Shown here: in pieces, positions 1 to 9,047 of the stretch
How the letters are laid out: the number at the start of each line of letters is the position of its first letter
Position numbering within the stretch: the stretch's first letter is position 1
Notes under the pieces: model-generated
Told to the model about the DNA's origin: nothing
What the model saw: the letters and a program-made list of their open reading frames with translations, nothing else
The model's database searches: none
Position numbers and translations under genes: made by a program
Assembly (NCBI GenBank): GCA_047974375.1
Contig: JBKECF010000001.1
Span: 1 to 36,235, forward strand
Length of the DNA stretch: 36,235 nt
Direction of reading: 5' to 3'
From: JBKECF01 sp047974375
GTDB taxonomy: Bacteria; Bacillota; Clostridia; Lachnospirales; CAMZNU01

Positions 1-1226
1 AAAGATAAAGCTTCTATCATTTCTCCTACTTCCTTACAATTATACTCAATGGCAGACATTCTTATTATTTCCAATGTATTATATAAAAAGTGAGGATATA
101 TTTGAGCCCTAATAGCTGTTAGCTCTGCGTCCTTTTGTTTTAAGTCGGCCAAATATACTTTATTAATATAATTATTTAATTCGTCGGACATTTTATTAAA
201 TCGGTTTGCTAGTAGCCCAATTTCATCATTTGTTTCCACTGGAATTGTAAAGTTAAAATCTCCATTCTCTATTAATTCCATTTTTTTAGTCATATTGTTA
301 ATTGGATTTATTAGTCTTTTAGTTAATACATAGCTAATAAATATTAGAATTACTAAAGAAATAATTACCACTATGTAAATCATTTTTTGCAAGTTTGTAA
401 CGTAACTATACATTTCTTCATAATTAAGAACTAAATATAGAGTCCAAGCATCAACTTTTTCTTCTATAATATAATCTGATTCTTCAAATTCTTTAAAAGT
501 TTTATTCTTTGAATTTGTGTACATTAAATCACTTTTATGCAATAAATAAATTTTTCCATCTTCATATCCATCTATATCTATAAAAATATTTTCTATTGCA
601 TCAACATTCACATCAAAAAGAAGAGTACCTAAATACACATTTTTACCTGCTGCCACATTAACATCAAAATAATTCCTACCAAAAGTTATTACAGTATCGT
701 TTTTACCAGAAAAATAATTATTTTTTCTAGGTGGGAAAATAAATAAATTCTTGTATTCTTTATTGAATAAGCTTGCTGGAATTATTTCATCTTTTTTAAT
801 ACTTGGTTTAGTTATACTTCCAGTAGCATATTCAAATATTTTTTCCTCACCAGTTAAAAAGTAAGCAGAAGTAATATTTGTATTTGATAAAACTACGCTA
901 CTTAAAAATGCTTCCATTGCTATTTTTTGTGTATCTTCACTTAATCCACCTAAAATTATATTTTTAATAGAATACTTAGAAGTTGTCTTCATATTAGAAT
1001 AATAATAATACTGGGTTTTAGATATTTCGTTATATCTGGATAATTCCAATTCCAAAATATTTGCAGCATATTCTATGGATTTTGAATAACCATCATCTAG
1101 TGCATTTCTATAGTTATCCATAACCAAATTTATTATTACAGTAGATACAAGTACAAGAGGTAATAACCCACATATTGCATAAACTATTAATATTTTTTTA
1201 AAAAGACCAAATTTAATTTTCTTCAC
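1..1226 (-). CDS. YesM-like sensor histidine kinase (partial, C-terminus beyond window start)
   Basis: Membrane sensor kinase, truncated by the left window edge after about 408 codons. It starts at a GTG (1224-1226) with a weak AGGTAG-type ribosome binding site. Residues about 8-30 form a hydrophobic segment. An extracellular sensor region of about 250 residues follows, probably Cache-like by architecture. A second membrane segment lies at about 279-304, then a HAMP-like linker with RLINPINNMT. The reading frame then gives AQIYPHFLYNTLE, the phosphoacceptor motif of the His_kinase (PF06580) family, with the histidine at residue 379. The ATPase domain would lie outside the window. In this family the kinase is normally paired with an AraC-type response regulator and controls nearby carbohydrate genes; that partner is inferred, not seen. 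The gene follows the glycoside hydrolase cluster but is separated from it by a terminator. Confidence 0.9.
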   Translation of the reverse strand, partial: MKKIKFGLFKKILIVYAICGLLPLVLVSTVIINLVMDNYRNALDDGYSKSIEYAANILELELSRYNEISKTQYYYYSNMKTTSKYSIKNIILGGLSEDTQKIAMEAFLSSVVLSNTNITSAYFLTGEEKIFEYATGSITKPSIKKDEIIPASLFNKEYKNLFIFPPRKNNYFSGKNDTVITFGRNYFDVNVAAGKNVYLGTLLFDVNVDAIENIFIDIDGYEDGKIYLLHKSDLMYTNSKNKTFKEFEESDYIIEEKVDAWTLYLVLNYEEMYSYVTNLQKMIYIVVIISLVILIFISYVLTKRLINPINNMTKKMELIENGDFNFTIPVETNDEIGLLANRFNKMSDELNNYINKVYLADLKQKDAELTAIRAQIYPHFLYNTLEIIRMSAIEYNCKEVGEMIEALS

Positions 1227-1260
1227 ATTTCTACCTACTTTTTATTTTTAAATTTACTAA

Positions 1261-1296
1261 CAAAAAATACCAAAAACATAAAATGCCCTTGGTATT
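1261..1296 (-). terminator. Intrinsic terminator after the glycoside hydrolase cluster
   Basis: On the minus strand an 8-bp stem (AATACCAA/TTGGTATT, 1266-1296) with a 15-nt loop is followed by a run of T. It lies just past the stop codon of the GH42-like gene and before the sensor kinase gene. The hydrolases and the kinase may therefore be partly uncoupled. Confidence 0.65.
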
Positions 1297-1302
1297 AATC
1301 CC

Positions 1303-3396
1303 CTAGTTATTTTCTATAAAAACTGCACTATGAGGCAATAAAAGGGCTTCATTTATATTATATTGAAAATATTTTTTCCCTTGTTCATTTATAATATAAG
1401 GATATGAAGTATGGTTTATAATTATTTTACCATTACTAAATTTTCCTATTTCAATATCTTTATTATAAATCAAACTTTTCCCCAAAACTTCTTCCAAAAT
1501 ATCTTGCAAAATATTTTTATTCATCAATTGAAGTGGGTAAAGTTCATTATTTTTTTCTTCCAATGGAACATGAGGAGATTTTTTTATAACATAACTATAA
1601 CCATAATCAAATCCAAAGGAAAAAATTTCACCCCTAGAAAATGTATTTCTAGAAATAGCTATATTTCCATTTTTATAATTTGCAAATGATTTTCCATCTT
1701 TATAATAACAATAATCTGTACTTTCCACCATTACAACATCATCATAAATAATCGGCTCTCTATTACATTTTAATTTATTTATATTGAAAATAAACTGGGA
1801 TAAATCACAACTTGGACTATGAATTACTACACCACCATTTAGAACCCACTCTTTCAATTTATCTTCAAATTTTATGTTTTTAGCATATTTATAACAATCA
1901 TCATTTGGAATAATAAGTACTTTATAATTAGCAAAGTCTTCAGCCAAAAGTATATTCATATCTACTACATCTGCCTCACAACCTAGGTCAGCACAAGCTT
2001 TATAAAAACCAAGAGTATCTAATCTACGTTCTTTATTTCCTTCAACCTCCATAATTTCAAAAAGCGACATAGCTTTCGGGAACAAAATAGCAATTTCCCT
2101 TTCCTCCAATTCATTTAACATAGGAATTACATTTTTTGCCCAATTATTACCAACTTCCAAAGATTCATTAAAACAATCTTCCATTCTGTGTAACACACCA
2201 CCATCATCTAGTCCACACATGCCATAGGATATATATCCTGTTGCATTAGATGCCACTATAGATCCAATTATTTCACAAGGAGAAATGCTATTATATATAT
2301 GATTATATAAAAATCGTCCCCAATAAATTCCTCCTAAAAAGTCCCTACCTCTATTCATATTCCTAAGCATACTGTTATTGCAAGACGTTACGTAGGCACA
2401 TGGATCTCCATAAGGTGTTACAGGCACAGAAATGAAAGAAGCTGAATCAACATGTTTAGACAAATCATATATATCTATTCCACGAACAGAGGTATCCCAT
2501 AAATTTGCAAAGCCAACATTTTCTAACATGGAACCATCTATGTTAAAAAAATATCCCCATTGTGCCATTACTGGTCGTAAATAAAAATTTTTATTTATAG
2601 ATTTCAACTTACTTTTCATATCTTTAAAAAAAAGATTTAGCTCATGGTTCTTCCATTTTTGATTATCAGAAAAAACATAAACTGAAGGATTGCCATTTAA
2701 AACATCATCTGAAGTAAAGGCATTTATAGATTTAAATCTTTCCCCAAACCAATAATCTTCTGGTTCTAAATCATTAAAACATTCTTTATTCAAATCATAT
2801 TTTCTATTTAGCTCATTTATATCTTTGTATTGTTTTTCTAACCATTCTACATATCTTTTAATTCCATCTTCATCAAAACTTGGTGCCGCAATTGGATCCC
2901 ACATACTGCAAATAGGATTTTTCACCTCCCCATCAACTAATAATATACTGTGGTTTTCACTGTATAAATCCATTAAACCAGAAACATGATCTACCATTGA
3001 TACTCTTGCTTTTTCAGACCAATATTTATACCATTTACCATCTTCTCCATGAATATTTGTTGTAGACTCACCATATATTGGTTTTGAAAATCTAATATTT
3101 GGGTAAAGGTTATCTCCGTTTAAATACAAGGCCAAAAATTCATGAGAAATACCTTGTCTTTTAAACTCTTCTATCATAAATTCTTGCATTTCCACGTAAG
3201 GACTGGCTTCTTTTCCTTCATATCTATCTCTAAAGTCTTCCCATGCCTTAGAGTCTAAAGATATACTATTAAACCCCAGCTTTTTTAATAATTTTGTACC
3301 TTCCACAATAAAATTTTTATCATCAAATGCTGGTTTATAAAAATTACCAAACCAAATATTAATATATGGATCACCTGTTTTGTTATTTTTGATCAT
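1303..3396 (-). CDS. GH42-like glycoside hydrolase (beta-galactosidase superfamily)
   Basis: Protein of 697 residues, the length of GH42 beta-galactosidases, with no signal peptide, so probably cytosolic. The N-terminal half looks like a TIM barrel. ILLVDGE (Glu157) falls where GH42 enzymes have the acid/base Asn-Glu, and it is followed by an RYVEWLEKQY segment like the GH42 'RxWLxxkY' stretch. Residues about 440-540 (REIAILFPKAMSLFE onward to LKEWVLNGGVVIHSP) match the beta-galactosidase trimerisation domain (PF08532). The canonical NE is replaced by GE, so this may be a divergent or separate family and substrate assignment is open. The start ATG has a GGAGAG ribosome binding site that overlaps the end of the GH88 gene, only 9 bp away, so the two are translationally close. 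Likely role: removing a terminal sugar from imported oligosaccharides. Confidence 0.7.
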   Translation of the reverse strand: MIKNNKTGDPYINIWFGNFYKPAFDDKNFIVEGTKLLKKLGFNSISLDSKAWEDFRDRYEGKEASPYVEMQEFMIEEFKRQGISHEFLALYLNGDNLYPNIRFSKPIYGESTTNIHGEDGKWYKYWSEKARVSMVDHVSGLMDLYSENHSILLVDGEVKNPICSMWDPIAAPSFDEDGIKRYVEWLEKQYKDINELNRKYDLNKECFNDLEPEDYWFGERFKSINAFTSDDVLNGNPSVYVFSDNQKWKNHELNLFFKDMKSKLKSINKNFYLRPVMAQWGYFFNIDGSMLENVGFANLWDTSVRGIDIYDLSKHVDSASFISVPVTPYGDPCAYVTSCNNSMLRNMNRGRDFLGGIYWGRFLYNHIYNSISPCEIIGSIVASNATGYISYGMCGLDDGGVLHRMEDCFNESLEVGNNWAKNVIPMLNELEEREIAILFPKAMSLFEIMEVEGNKERRLDTLGFYKACADLGCEADVVDMNILLAEDFANYKVLIIPNDDCYKYAKNIKFEDKLKEWVLNGGVVIHSPSCDLSQFIFNINKLKCNREPIIYDDVVMVESTDYCYYKDGKSFANYKNGNIAISRNTFSRGEIFSFGFDYGYSYVIKKSPHVPLEEKNNELYPLQLMNKNILQDILEEVLGKSLIYNKDIEIGKFSNGKIIINHTSYPYIINEQGKKYFQYNINEALLLPHSAVFIENN

Positions 3397-3405
3397 AATT
3401 CTCTC

Positions 3406-4566
3406 CTACCACATAAATTTACCAATACCTTTTAATTTATATATTGCCTCAACAAAATAATAGTCTGCATAGTTCATAGTAATGTGATGACTTTCTTTAG
3501 AATGGTAAGCGCCAGTACAATTTTTAACAATTGCATCACAGTCCTCACTCCAATCGCTACGTTTTTCAACTATTACTTTTAGAATGTTTATGGCATAGTT
3601 TAAGTATTTTTCTTTTCTTCTCTCATCAACGTATTTGGATAATTCTATTAGTCCAGATACAATAATTACTGCACCACAAGAATCTTCCAACTTAACTTCT
3701 TTAGGTTGTTTAAAATCTACAGGAATTATAAAGGTTTCATCAATTTCAAATATGCAGTAATCTGCCACCTTTATAGCTGTATCCAAATATCTTTTTTCGC
3801 TAGTGTGGATATAGGTATTTGTAAATCCATAAATGGCCCATGATTGACCTCTAGTCCAAGAAGAACCATTTTCATACCCTTGTCCACCATAAGTTTTTAC
3901 AACTTCACCTGTTTCTGAATTAAATTCTACGATATGATTAACAGATCCATTCTCACGTATAAAACTTTTTGCTACTGTATCAGCATGTAGCATTCCAATA
4001 TGCTTAAATCTTGGATCATTACTTTCTTTGGAAGCCCAAAATAAAAGAGAAATGTTTAGCATACAATCAATAATTGCCCAACCAGATGTTAAATTGCCAT
4101 CATGATCATTCCATGCACGAATATAATTTCCAATTGGATTGAACCTACCTGCCAATAGGTTTGCTGCATGCATTCCATTTTTCTTGCTATTTTCATTTTT
4201 AGTAATTTGAAAATTAGCAACTGATGTTAGTTGAAACATAAAACCCACATCATGATGCAACCCAAAAAAAATATCAAATGTATGTTCTAATTTTTCTTCG
4301 CAAATATTAGCAATGTCCATATATTTTTCTTCTTTTGTGTCTAAATATAAGAGCCACATAAGTCCACCCCAAAAGCCATTTGTCCACCAATTTATTCCAC
4401 TATCCAATCTATACTCTTTGCCATCGGAAAAATCATTATAATTCCCATTTTCGTCTGTAGTATAAGGTAATTTATTTCTGTTTTTTTCACTTACCCAATC
4501 CATTTTTGTTCTAATTTTTTTAATTGTTTCGTCTATCCATTTTGAATTTTCTTCTATTATTGACAT
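3406..4566 (-). CDS. GH88 unsaturated glucuronyl hydrolase
   Basis: Protein of 386 residues, the usual length for family GH88, without a signal peptide. Family motifs in order: WTNGFWGG (61-68), HHDVGF (Asp106), GWAIIDCMLN (Asp167), GSSWTRGQSWAIYGF and a C-terminal MNYADYYFVEA. Asp106 and Asp167 correspond to the two catalytic aspartates known in Bacillus unsaturated glucuronyl hydrolase. The enzyme hydrates the delta-4,5 uronic acid left at the non-reducing end by polysaccharide lyases, releasing a keto-uronate. It therefore implies that a lyase product (glycosaminoglycan, or another uronate-containing glycan) feeds this cluster. The start has an AAGGAG ribosome binding site. It lies 18 bp after the nucleoside-hydrolase-like gene and 9 bp before the GH42-like gene, which fits one operon. 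Confidence 0.92.
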   Translation of the reverse strand: MSIIEENSKWIDETIKKIRTKMDWVSEKNRNKLPYTTDENGNYNDFSDGKEYRLDSGINWWTNGFWGGLMWLLYLDTKEEKYMDIANICEEKLEHTFDIFFGLHHDVGFMFQLTSVANFQITKNENSKKNGMHAANLLAGRFNPIGNYIRAWNDHDGNLTSGWAIIDCMLNISLLFWASKESNDPRFKHIGMLHADTVAKSFIRENGSVNHIVEFNSETGEVVKTYGGQGYENGSSWTRGQSWAIYGFTNTYIHTSEKRYLDTAIKVADYCIFEIDETFIIPVDFKQPKEVKLEDSCGAVIIVSGLIELSKYVDERRKEKYLNYAINILKVIVEKRSDWSEDCDAIVKNCTGAYHSKESHHITMNYADYYFVEAIYKLKGIGKFMW

Positions 4567-4584
4567 AATATTTTCTCCTTTTAA

Positions 4585-5523
4585 TTAAAAGTTATTTTGT
4601 TTTGTATATAGTTCAAGTTTTGAAAAAAAATCCTCCAATGTAAATCTACTGTCCACATAATCATAAACAAGTATTAATCTATTATTTTCATTACTTTCAT
4701 TACTCACATAAGTACAATCATCAAGTACAAATGGTGCTTTTTGCATACTGTAACAACCTATATCTTCATCAATTAAAAGAGAAATTGCCAGTGAATCACC
4801 TAAGCACCAAGACTCACCTTTTAACCATTTTTCAGTTTTAGCTCGCTCATTGTTAAATTCTATTAACTGTTTATACAAATAATTACCAATTTCACCAAAA
4901 GGCTTAACTTTTAGTAAAAGTTCTGCAATACTTACCCTTATATTTCTATATGCTTGCAACGGAATTTGCCACAAAGAAATGTTAGATGAAAAAATGATGT
5001 TAGCTGCAATTATATCTTGCGACAAATTACACTCTGCACCACCTTTGGGATAGTTGTTTCCACCAATCCAAAGAATTGTAAATTTATCTTCAATATTTTT
5101 TTCTAACAAGTAAGCACAAGCTAAATCTGTAATAGCACCCAAACACAAAATGTATAAAGGCAAGTCGGATTTTTCTTTAGATTTTTCAAGAATAAAACTA
5201 GCTCCTTCAGATTTAATGGAAACGTCATTCTCTTGTAAATAGGTTTCTGCACCATGATAAACTGGGATTGCATCCTTTAAATCCATTAATTTAAGAATTT
5301 TTATTATTTCATCATAGCTTTTTTCCATTGTAGAACCATTTACATAACCGTTTTTTACTGAACTCGATTTTGAAAAATGAGTTGCTACAATTCCTTCTAT
5401 AATGAAAGATGGTGTTAGAAGTGCATGAACAATTGCATATTGGTCATCTGCTTCAATTTTTGTATCTGAGCAGATAATAACTCTACAACATTTTTCTCTT
5501 GGCACTTCAAACAATTTTTTCAT
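4585..5523 (-). CDS. Nucleoside-hydrolase-fold protein (IUNH superfamily)
   Basis: Protein of 312 residues. The N-terminal SDTKIEADDQYAIVHALL corresponds to the calcium-binding DTDxGxDD signature of inosine/uridine-preferring nucleoside hydrolases. The usual third-position Asp is Lys22, while Asp20, Asp26 and Asp27 remain. A second family block, IGGNNYPKGGAECNLSQD, matches the substrate-binding GG...AE(F/C)N..D region. Members of this variant subgroup are known alongside sugar-degradation genes. The context here (GH43, GH88, GH42-like, 16-18 bp spacings) suggests it cleaves an N- or O-glycosidic bond in a glycan rather than a salvage nucleoside; that is inference. The start has an AGAGGTG ribosome binding site. 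No signal peptide or membrane segment. Confidence 0.8.
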   Translation of the reverse strand: MKKLFEVPREKCCRVIICSDTKIEADDQYAIVHALLTPSFIIEGIVATHFSKSSSVKNGYVNGSTMEKSYDEIIKILKLMDLKDAIPVYHGAETYLQENDVSIKSEGASFILEKSKEKSDLPLYILCLGAITDLACAYLLEKNIEDKFTILWIGGNNYPKGGAECNLSQDIIAANIIFSSNISLWQIPLQAYRNIRVSIAELLLKVKPFGEIGNYLYKQLIEFNNERAKTEKWLKGESWCLGDSLAISLLIDEDIGCYSMQKAPFVLDDCTYVSNESNENNRLILVYDYVDSRFTLEDFFSKLELYTKQNNF

Positions 5524-5539
5524 TATTTACACCTCTATG

Positions 5540-7144
5540 TTATTCTTCTTTTGCATTATATGTAAACCAATCAAAGTCTGCATATAGTCCACTTCCCGTT
5601 AAATCCTGACAACAAATACCCACCATTGCACCTGTAAACCAACCTTCATTACAGGCTTCATCAGATAAAATACTTGCATCAAATTTTTCTCCTATTTTTT
5701 TATAGTTATTTTCTTCTATCCCATAGTAAAATTGTAATTTATCATAGTTTACTTTAACCTTTAAATATATTGGAATATCCTCTTCTATAGAAATAAAACC
5801 TATTGGATGTTCATATTTTTTATTTTCTGCTTTAATTATACTTATGCACTTTCCTAAATCTTCGTCATATGTAATGTGGAGATAAAAATAATTTTCTGTA
5901 TCATACATACAAATAAGCCCTGCCATTTGCTTAAAGACTTTGGGTTCAAACTCAATTTTTGTATCTGCCTGAAAATTAAATTCTGTCCATCTTTTTGCTA
6001 TTAAGCTTTGTTCAAAAAATGAAGCCAACCCTTCTCTACCATACATTCTTAAATATCCTTTTCTTTCATTTAAAGAAATAAATTTATCTGTCATTGGTAT
6101 TCTAAGTGACTGATATTCTAAATCCAATGTTTTATTGTCAAAATCATCTTTTGCCTCAACTTTTATTCTACTTTCTATTACATCTCCTATTTCCACTTCT
6201 ATATCTGGAAGTTTTTTGTTGTTGGCTAATTTAAGCCAATTGTCTTCAGTCCACTCCATTTTTTGAATTGCAGTTTCTCTACCTAAAGTATATCTTCGTA
6301 TATTTGGAAATTTCTTATTATCTTTTGAATTTCTATTTTCTAATGATCTTCCGCATAAATGAACCACATACCAATCACCGTCTTTTGTTTCTACTAAATC
6401 CCCATGACCGGATTTTTGTAATAAAAATTCTGGATTATCCCTAGCTGTAAAAATAGAATTGTTTTCATTCCATTCATAAGGTCCCCAAATATTTTTTGAA
6501 CGCAAAATTGACTGCCCATGGCCTTCTCCAGTCCCTGTATCTGCACAAAATAAATAATAATACTCATTTTTCTTTAATATATGAGGCCCTTCCAAAAATA
6601 TTTTATCACCCATGTATATATCTTTTGCATCACCTACTAATTTTTTTGTTTTTTCATCATATTCTTGTAAAATTAATCTGCCAACATATTTTTTTGGTAC
6701 TCTATGATCTGTTACCATACTTACCATATACTTACGCCCATCATTATCATGAAACATTGATGGATCAAACCCGAAATTATTTAATGGAATGGGTTCTGAC
6801 CATGGTCCATGAATATTTTTAGAAGTAACTAAAAAATTAGCTGTATCGTACATATTACAATAAAAAGAACGAACAACTGTATAGACTAAATAAAAAGTAC
6901 CATTATCATACGAAAGACAAGGAGCCCATATTCCTCTAGATGGTCCAACTCCTTTAAGATCTAGCTGACTAACCCTATTTAATGGGTATTCTATTAATGT
7001 CCAATTTAATAAATTTCTTGAATGATGAATTCTAACTCCTGGCCACCATTCAAAAGTAGATGTTGCTATATAATAATCATTTTCTACTCTACAAATTGAT
7101 GGATCTGGATGAAAACCTTTTAAAATGGGATTTTTAAGTTTCAT
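5540..7144 (-). CDS. GH43 family glycosidase (beta-xylosidase / arabinosidase type)
   Basis: Protein of 534 residues with the two-domain layout of XynB-like GH43 enzymes: an N-terminal five-bladed beta-propeller (about 1-320) and a C-terminal beta-sandwich (about 345-530). The three GH43 catalytic acids are visible: Asp14 in FHPDPS, Asp127 in GFDPSMF and Glu185 in FLEGPH. There is no signal peptide, so it acts on imported oligosaccharides. Substrate could be a beta-xyloside, alpha-L-arabinoside or beta-galactoside; the family does not decide this. The start ATG has a strong AGGAGGT ribosome binding site. It is the first intact gene of the cluster, downstream of a decayed gene, and no convincing promoter is visible in the 72 bp before it. 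Confidence 0.9.
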   Translation of the reverse strand: MKLKNPILKGFHPDPSICRVENDYYIATSTFEWWPGVRIHHSRNLLNWTLIEYPLNRVSQLDLKGVGPSRGIWAPCLSYDNGTFYLVYTVVRSFYCNMYDTANFLVTSKNIHGPWSEPIPLNNFGFDPSMFHDNDGRKYMVSMVTDHRVPKKYVGRLILQEYDEKTKKLVGDAKDIYMGDKIFLEGPHILKKNEYYYLFCADTGTGEGHGQSILRSKNIWGPYEWNENNSIFTARDNPEFLLQKSGHGDLVETKDGDWYVVHLCGRSLENRNSKDNKKFPNIRRYTLGRETAIQKMEWTEDNWLKLANNKKLPDIEVEIGDVIESRIKVEAKDDFDNKTLDLEYQSLRIPMTDKFISLNERKGYLRMYGREGLASFFEQSLIAKRWTEFNFQADTKIEFEPKVFKQMAGLICMYDTENYFYLHITYDEDLGKCISIIKAENKKYEHPIGFISIEEDIPIYLKVKVNYDKLQFYYGIEENNYKKIGEKFDASILSDEACNEGWFTGAMVGICCQDLTGSGLYADFDWFTYNAKEE

Positions 7145-7216
7145 TTTTACCTCCTATTTCTTTTCTTAAGTTTATCAAATAAAAAATTTATTTATAGATG
7201 ATTATTTAAGAATAAG

Positions 7217-8453
7217 CTACGCTTTTTTAACACTTACTTCTTTTCTTAGCAAAACTCCATTTTCCCACTCTTCAATAGAAACTGTTATCTTTCCGCTTAT
7301 ACTATCTAAACCTAATACTTCTATTACAATTCTTCTATTGTCTGTAGTGTTTACTATTATTTTTTTGTGGCTAATAGCTTTCACTGTTTTTATTAAATGT
7401 TGTTTTTCCGAAGTTTCCATTAATGTAACATAGTTTACCTCTTTCCCCTTTTTATTTATTCCAATTGTACGTCTATGTCCATCTTCATCCTCAACTGGAT
7501 AATCTCCACCAATTTCTGAACGAAAAGTTACAGCATCTAATCCTTCTAAATCTATTTTTACTTTTCCACAAGTTTTGTAATCCATTGGTTCTGCAGGTAA
7601 TGATTTACAAAATTTCATTCCTTGAATTTTAACTTTTGAACCTATATAATCTTTATCAATACCATAACCATTATTAATATTAATTAGTTTATAATTTAAC
7701 TCAGCTACATCAACCCATTCACCATTTTTTATCGAAATTTGTGGATTTCCCCAAAAAATTGTTTTTTCCGTATCTACATAAATGTTTTCCTCAAATTCAA
7801 CCTGATTTACTTTAGTTTCTAATACTAGCTTTTTTTTACTTAAAATATCTACATTTACTGTATGACGACCGAGTATCCATGCACCAACTCACCCTTTGCC
7901 AGTTCTCCATTATCCCCTGTTACACTATAAAACAACTGTTTATTCACACATTGATACTCAGGAGCATAGCCGATAAACATATCTGCCTATCTTGGGTATG
8001 CAATATACAGTTTCGTATGTAATTTTCTAAATTTATTAAATGCTGTTTTATTTCTAGAAAGTCATTTACAGCCATTATTAATATCTTCTGTATATTTAAC
8101 AGAAAATCTAAAACGCTACCTTCATCTACTTTGTACCAATTACAATCAGTAATAAACTGATAACTACTTAATGGCGAGCTATCCAATTGTTCAGTATATT
8201 TGTATGAAATGATTTTTTTACCTTGACTATTTCCTATACTTCTCAAACCTTGTAAATGATATAAACATTGAAAATTATGATCAACATCACCTTTACCATA
8301 GTCAAAATTAATAATAAAATCATCTGTTACTACTGTAAGTCCTCTTATCAAAATATTCTCTGTAAAATCTGTTCTATTAGAGTATTCTGGTTCGGGCTCT
8401 GGTATACTTATAAACCTACCTTCATTCCAAGTACGCTCTTTAAACGTTTTATC
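7217..8453 (-). pseudogene. Decayed lyase-like gene, C-terminal part (heparinase II/III-like)
   Basis: One protein can be pieced together across several frames, so I read this as a pseudogene. From 8453 a frame gives TFKERTWNEGRFISIPEPEP, then NRTDFTENILIRGLTVVTDD, to about 8095. It continues in other frames through about 7980 (MFIGYAPEYQCVNKQLFYS to ELVH), with at least one in-frame stop and several frame changes. After a frame change near 7872 it runs WILGRHTVNVDI to the end, finishing at 7217 with EEWENGVLLRKEVSVKKA. The last 133 codons are still open from an internal ATG (7618). The beta-sandwich-like pieces resemble the C-terminal half of heparinase II/III-type lyases, a low-certainty recognition. 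The N-terminal catalytic half is absent. A lost lyase would fit the intact GH88 next door. Confidence 0.6.
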
Positions 8454-8457
8454 TCAA

Positions 8458-8688
8458 TTAACTCTCAGTAAATTGCAAATTATAATTTGATGCACCAGCA
8501 TTACTAAATTTTTCTACAGGAATAGATAAATCGTAGGCACCTTCTTCTGTTGAAGATATATTTAACTCATATGTTTCAAATTCTTCTGACTTACCATTTT
8601 TATATAGAGCTGTTATGGTTTTTACTGTATATTTATTTTTAATATTACATTTAACCTTAAATGATTGATTATATTTTTGATGAAAATA
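8458..8688 (-). pseudogene. Orphan C-terminal fragment of a secreted-type protein
   Basis: A 76-codon open stretch with no start codon or ribosome binding site of its own. It begins just after a stop at 8689-8691, reads YFHQKYNQSFKVKC, then beta-rich sequence, and ends in NYNLQFTES and a stop. It sits immediately upstream of the decayed lyase-like gene. It may be the tail of a further carbohydrate-active or Ig-like-domain protein, or another displaced part of the same decayed gene. Family not recognised. Confidence 0.4.
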
Positions 8689-8702
8689 TTATTTATTAAA
8701 AT

Positions 8703-8731
8703 GTGTAAAAATATTAATTGTATTTTTACAC
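8703..8731. repeat. Perfect 11-bp inverted repeat (hairpin)
   Basis: GTGTAAAAATA (8703-8713) and TATTTTTACAC (8721-8731) are perfect complements around a 7-nt spacer. The hairpin lies at the border between the decayed sugar-cluster genes and the mobile region. On the minus strand it is followed by ATTTTAAT, so it could be a weak terminator; it could also be a relic of an element end. Confidence 0.5.
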
Positions 8732-8754
8732 CCTCTTCTAAATTAGAAAAAATT

Positions 8755-8783
8755 AAAAAAAAATTTTCTCCCAAAAGGGAGAA
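8755..8783 (-). terminator. Intrinsic terminator reading leftward, without an upstream gene
   Basis: Stem TTCTCCC (8766-8772) and GGGAGAA (8777-8783) with an AAAA loop. On the minus strand it is followed by AA and about nine T. No minus-strand gene lies to its right until the hydrogenase operon beyond the mobile elements. It is probably the terminator of a gene lost when this region was rearranged. Nothing else was found in 8689-8858. Confidence 0.55.
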
Positions 8784-8858
8784 TTATTAAAAATAACATT
8801 TACAACACGTTATTTACATGATAGCATTGTAAAAAAAGTAAAAGAAAGGAAAAAAATT

Positions 8859-9047
8859 ATGGCTGATGAAAGAAGAAAAGAATGGGATAAAAAAACGAAT
8901 GCACAAAGAAATGAAAAAAAAGCTTTGGTAGTATTTAACATGAAAAAAGAGGCTGACATTATTTTGTATGAAAAATTTCTTAAAATTAAAGAAGAATATG
9001 AATGCTCTGACAGCCAAACTATAAAAAACTTAATCATTGAAAGATAG
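8859..9047 (+). CDS. Small charged protein, possible ribbon-helix-helix type
   Basis: Protein of 62 residues beginning MADERRKEWDKKTNAQRNEK, with a GAAAGG ribosome binding site 8 bp upstream. The pattern is a lysine/arginine-rich head, then a short hydrophobic strand (ALVVFNMKK), then two helical stretches. It resembles small DNA-binding proteins common on plasmids and integrative elements, where the strand would be the ribbon-helix-helix beta strand. This is fold-level resemblance only. Its last codons overlap the first in-frame ATG of the truncated IS30 transposase in another frame. It therefore marks the junction where IS30 sequence was joined to other mobile DNA. Confidence 0.45.
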   Translation: MADERRKEWDKKTNAQRNEKKALVVFNMKKEADIILYEKFLKIKEEYECSDSQTIKNLIIER

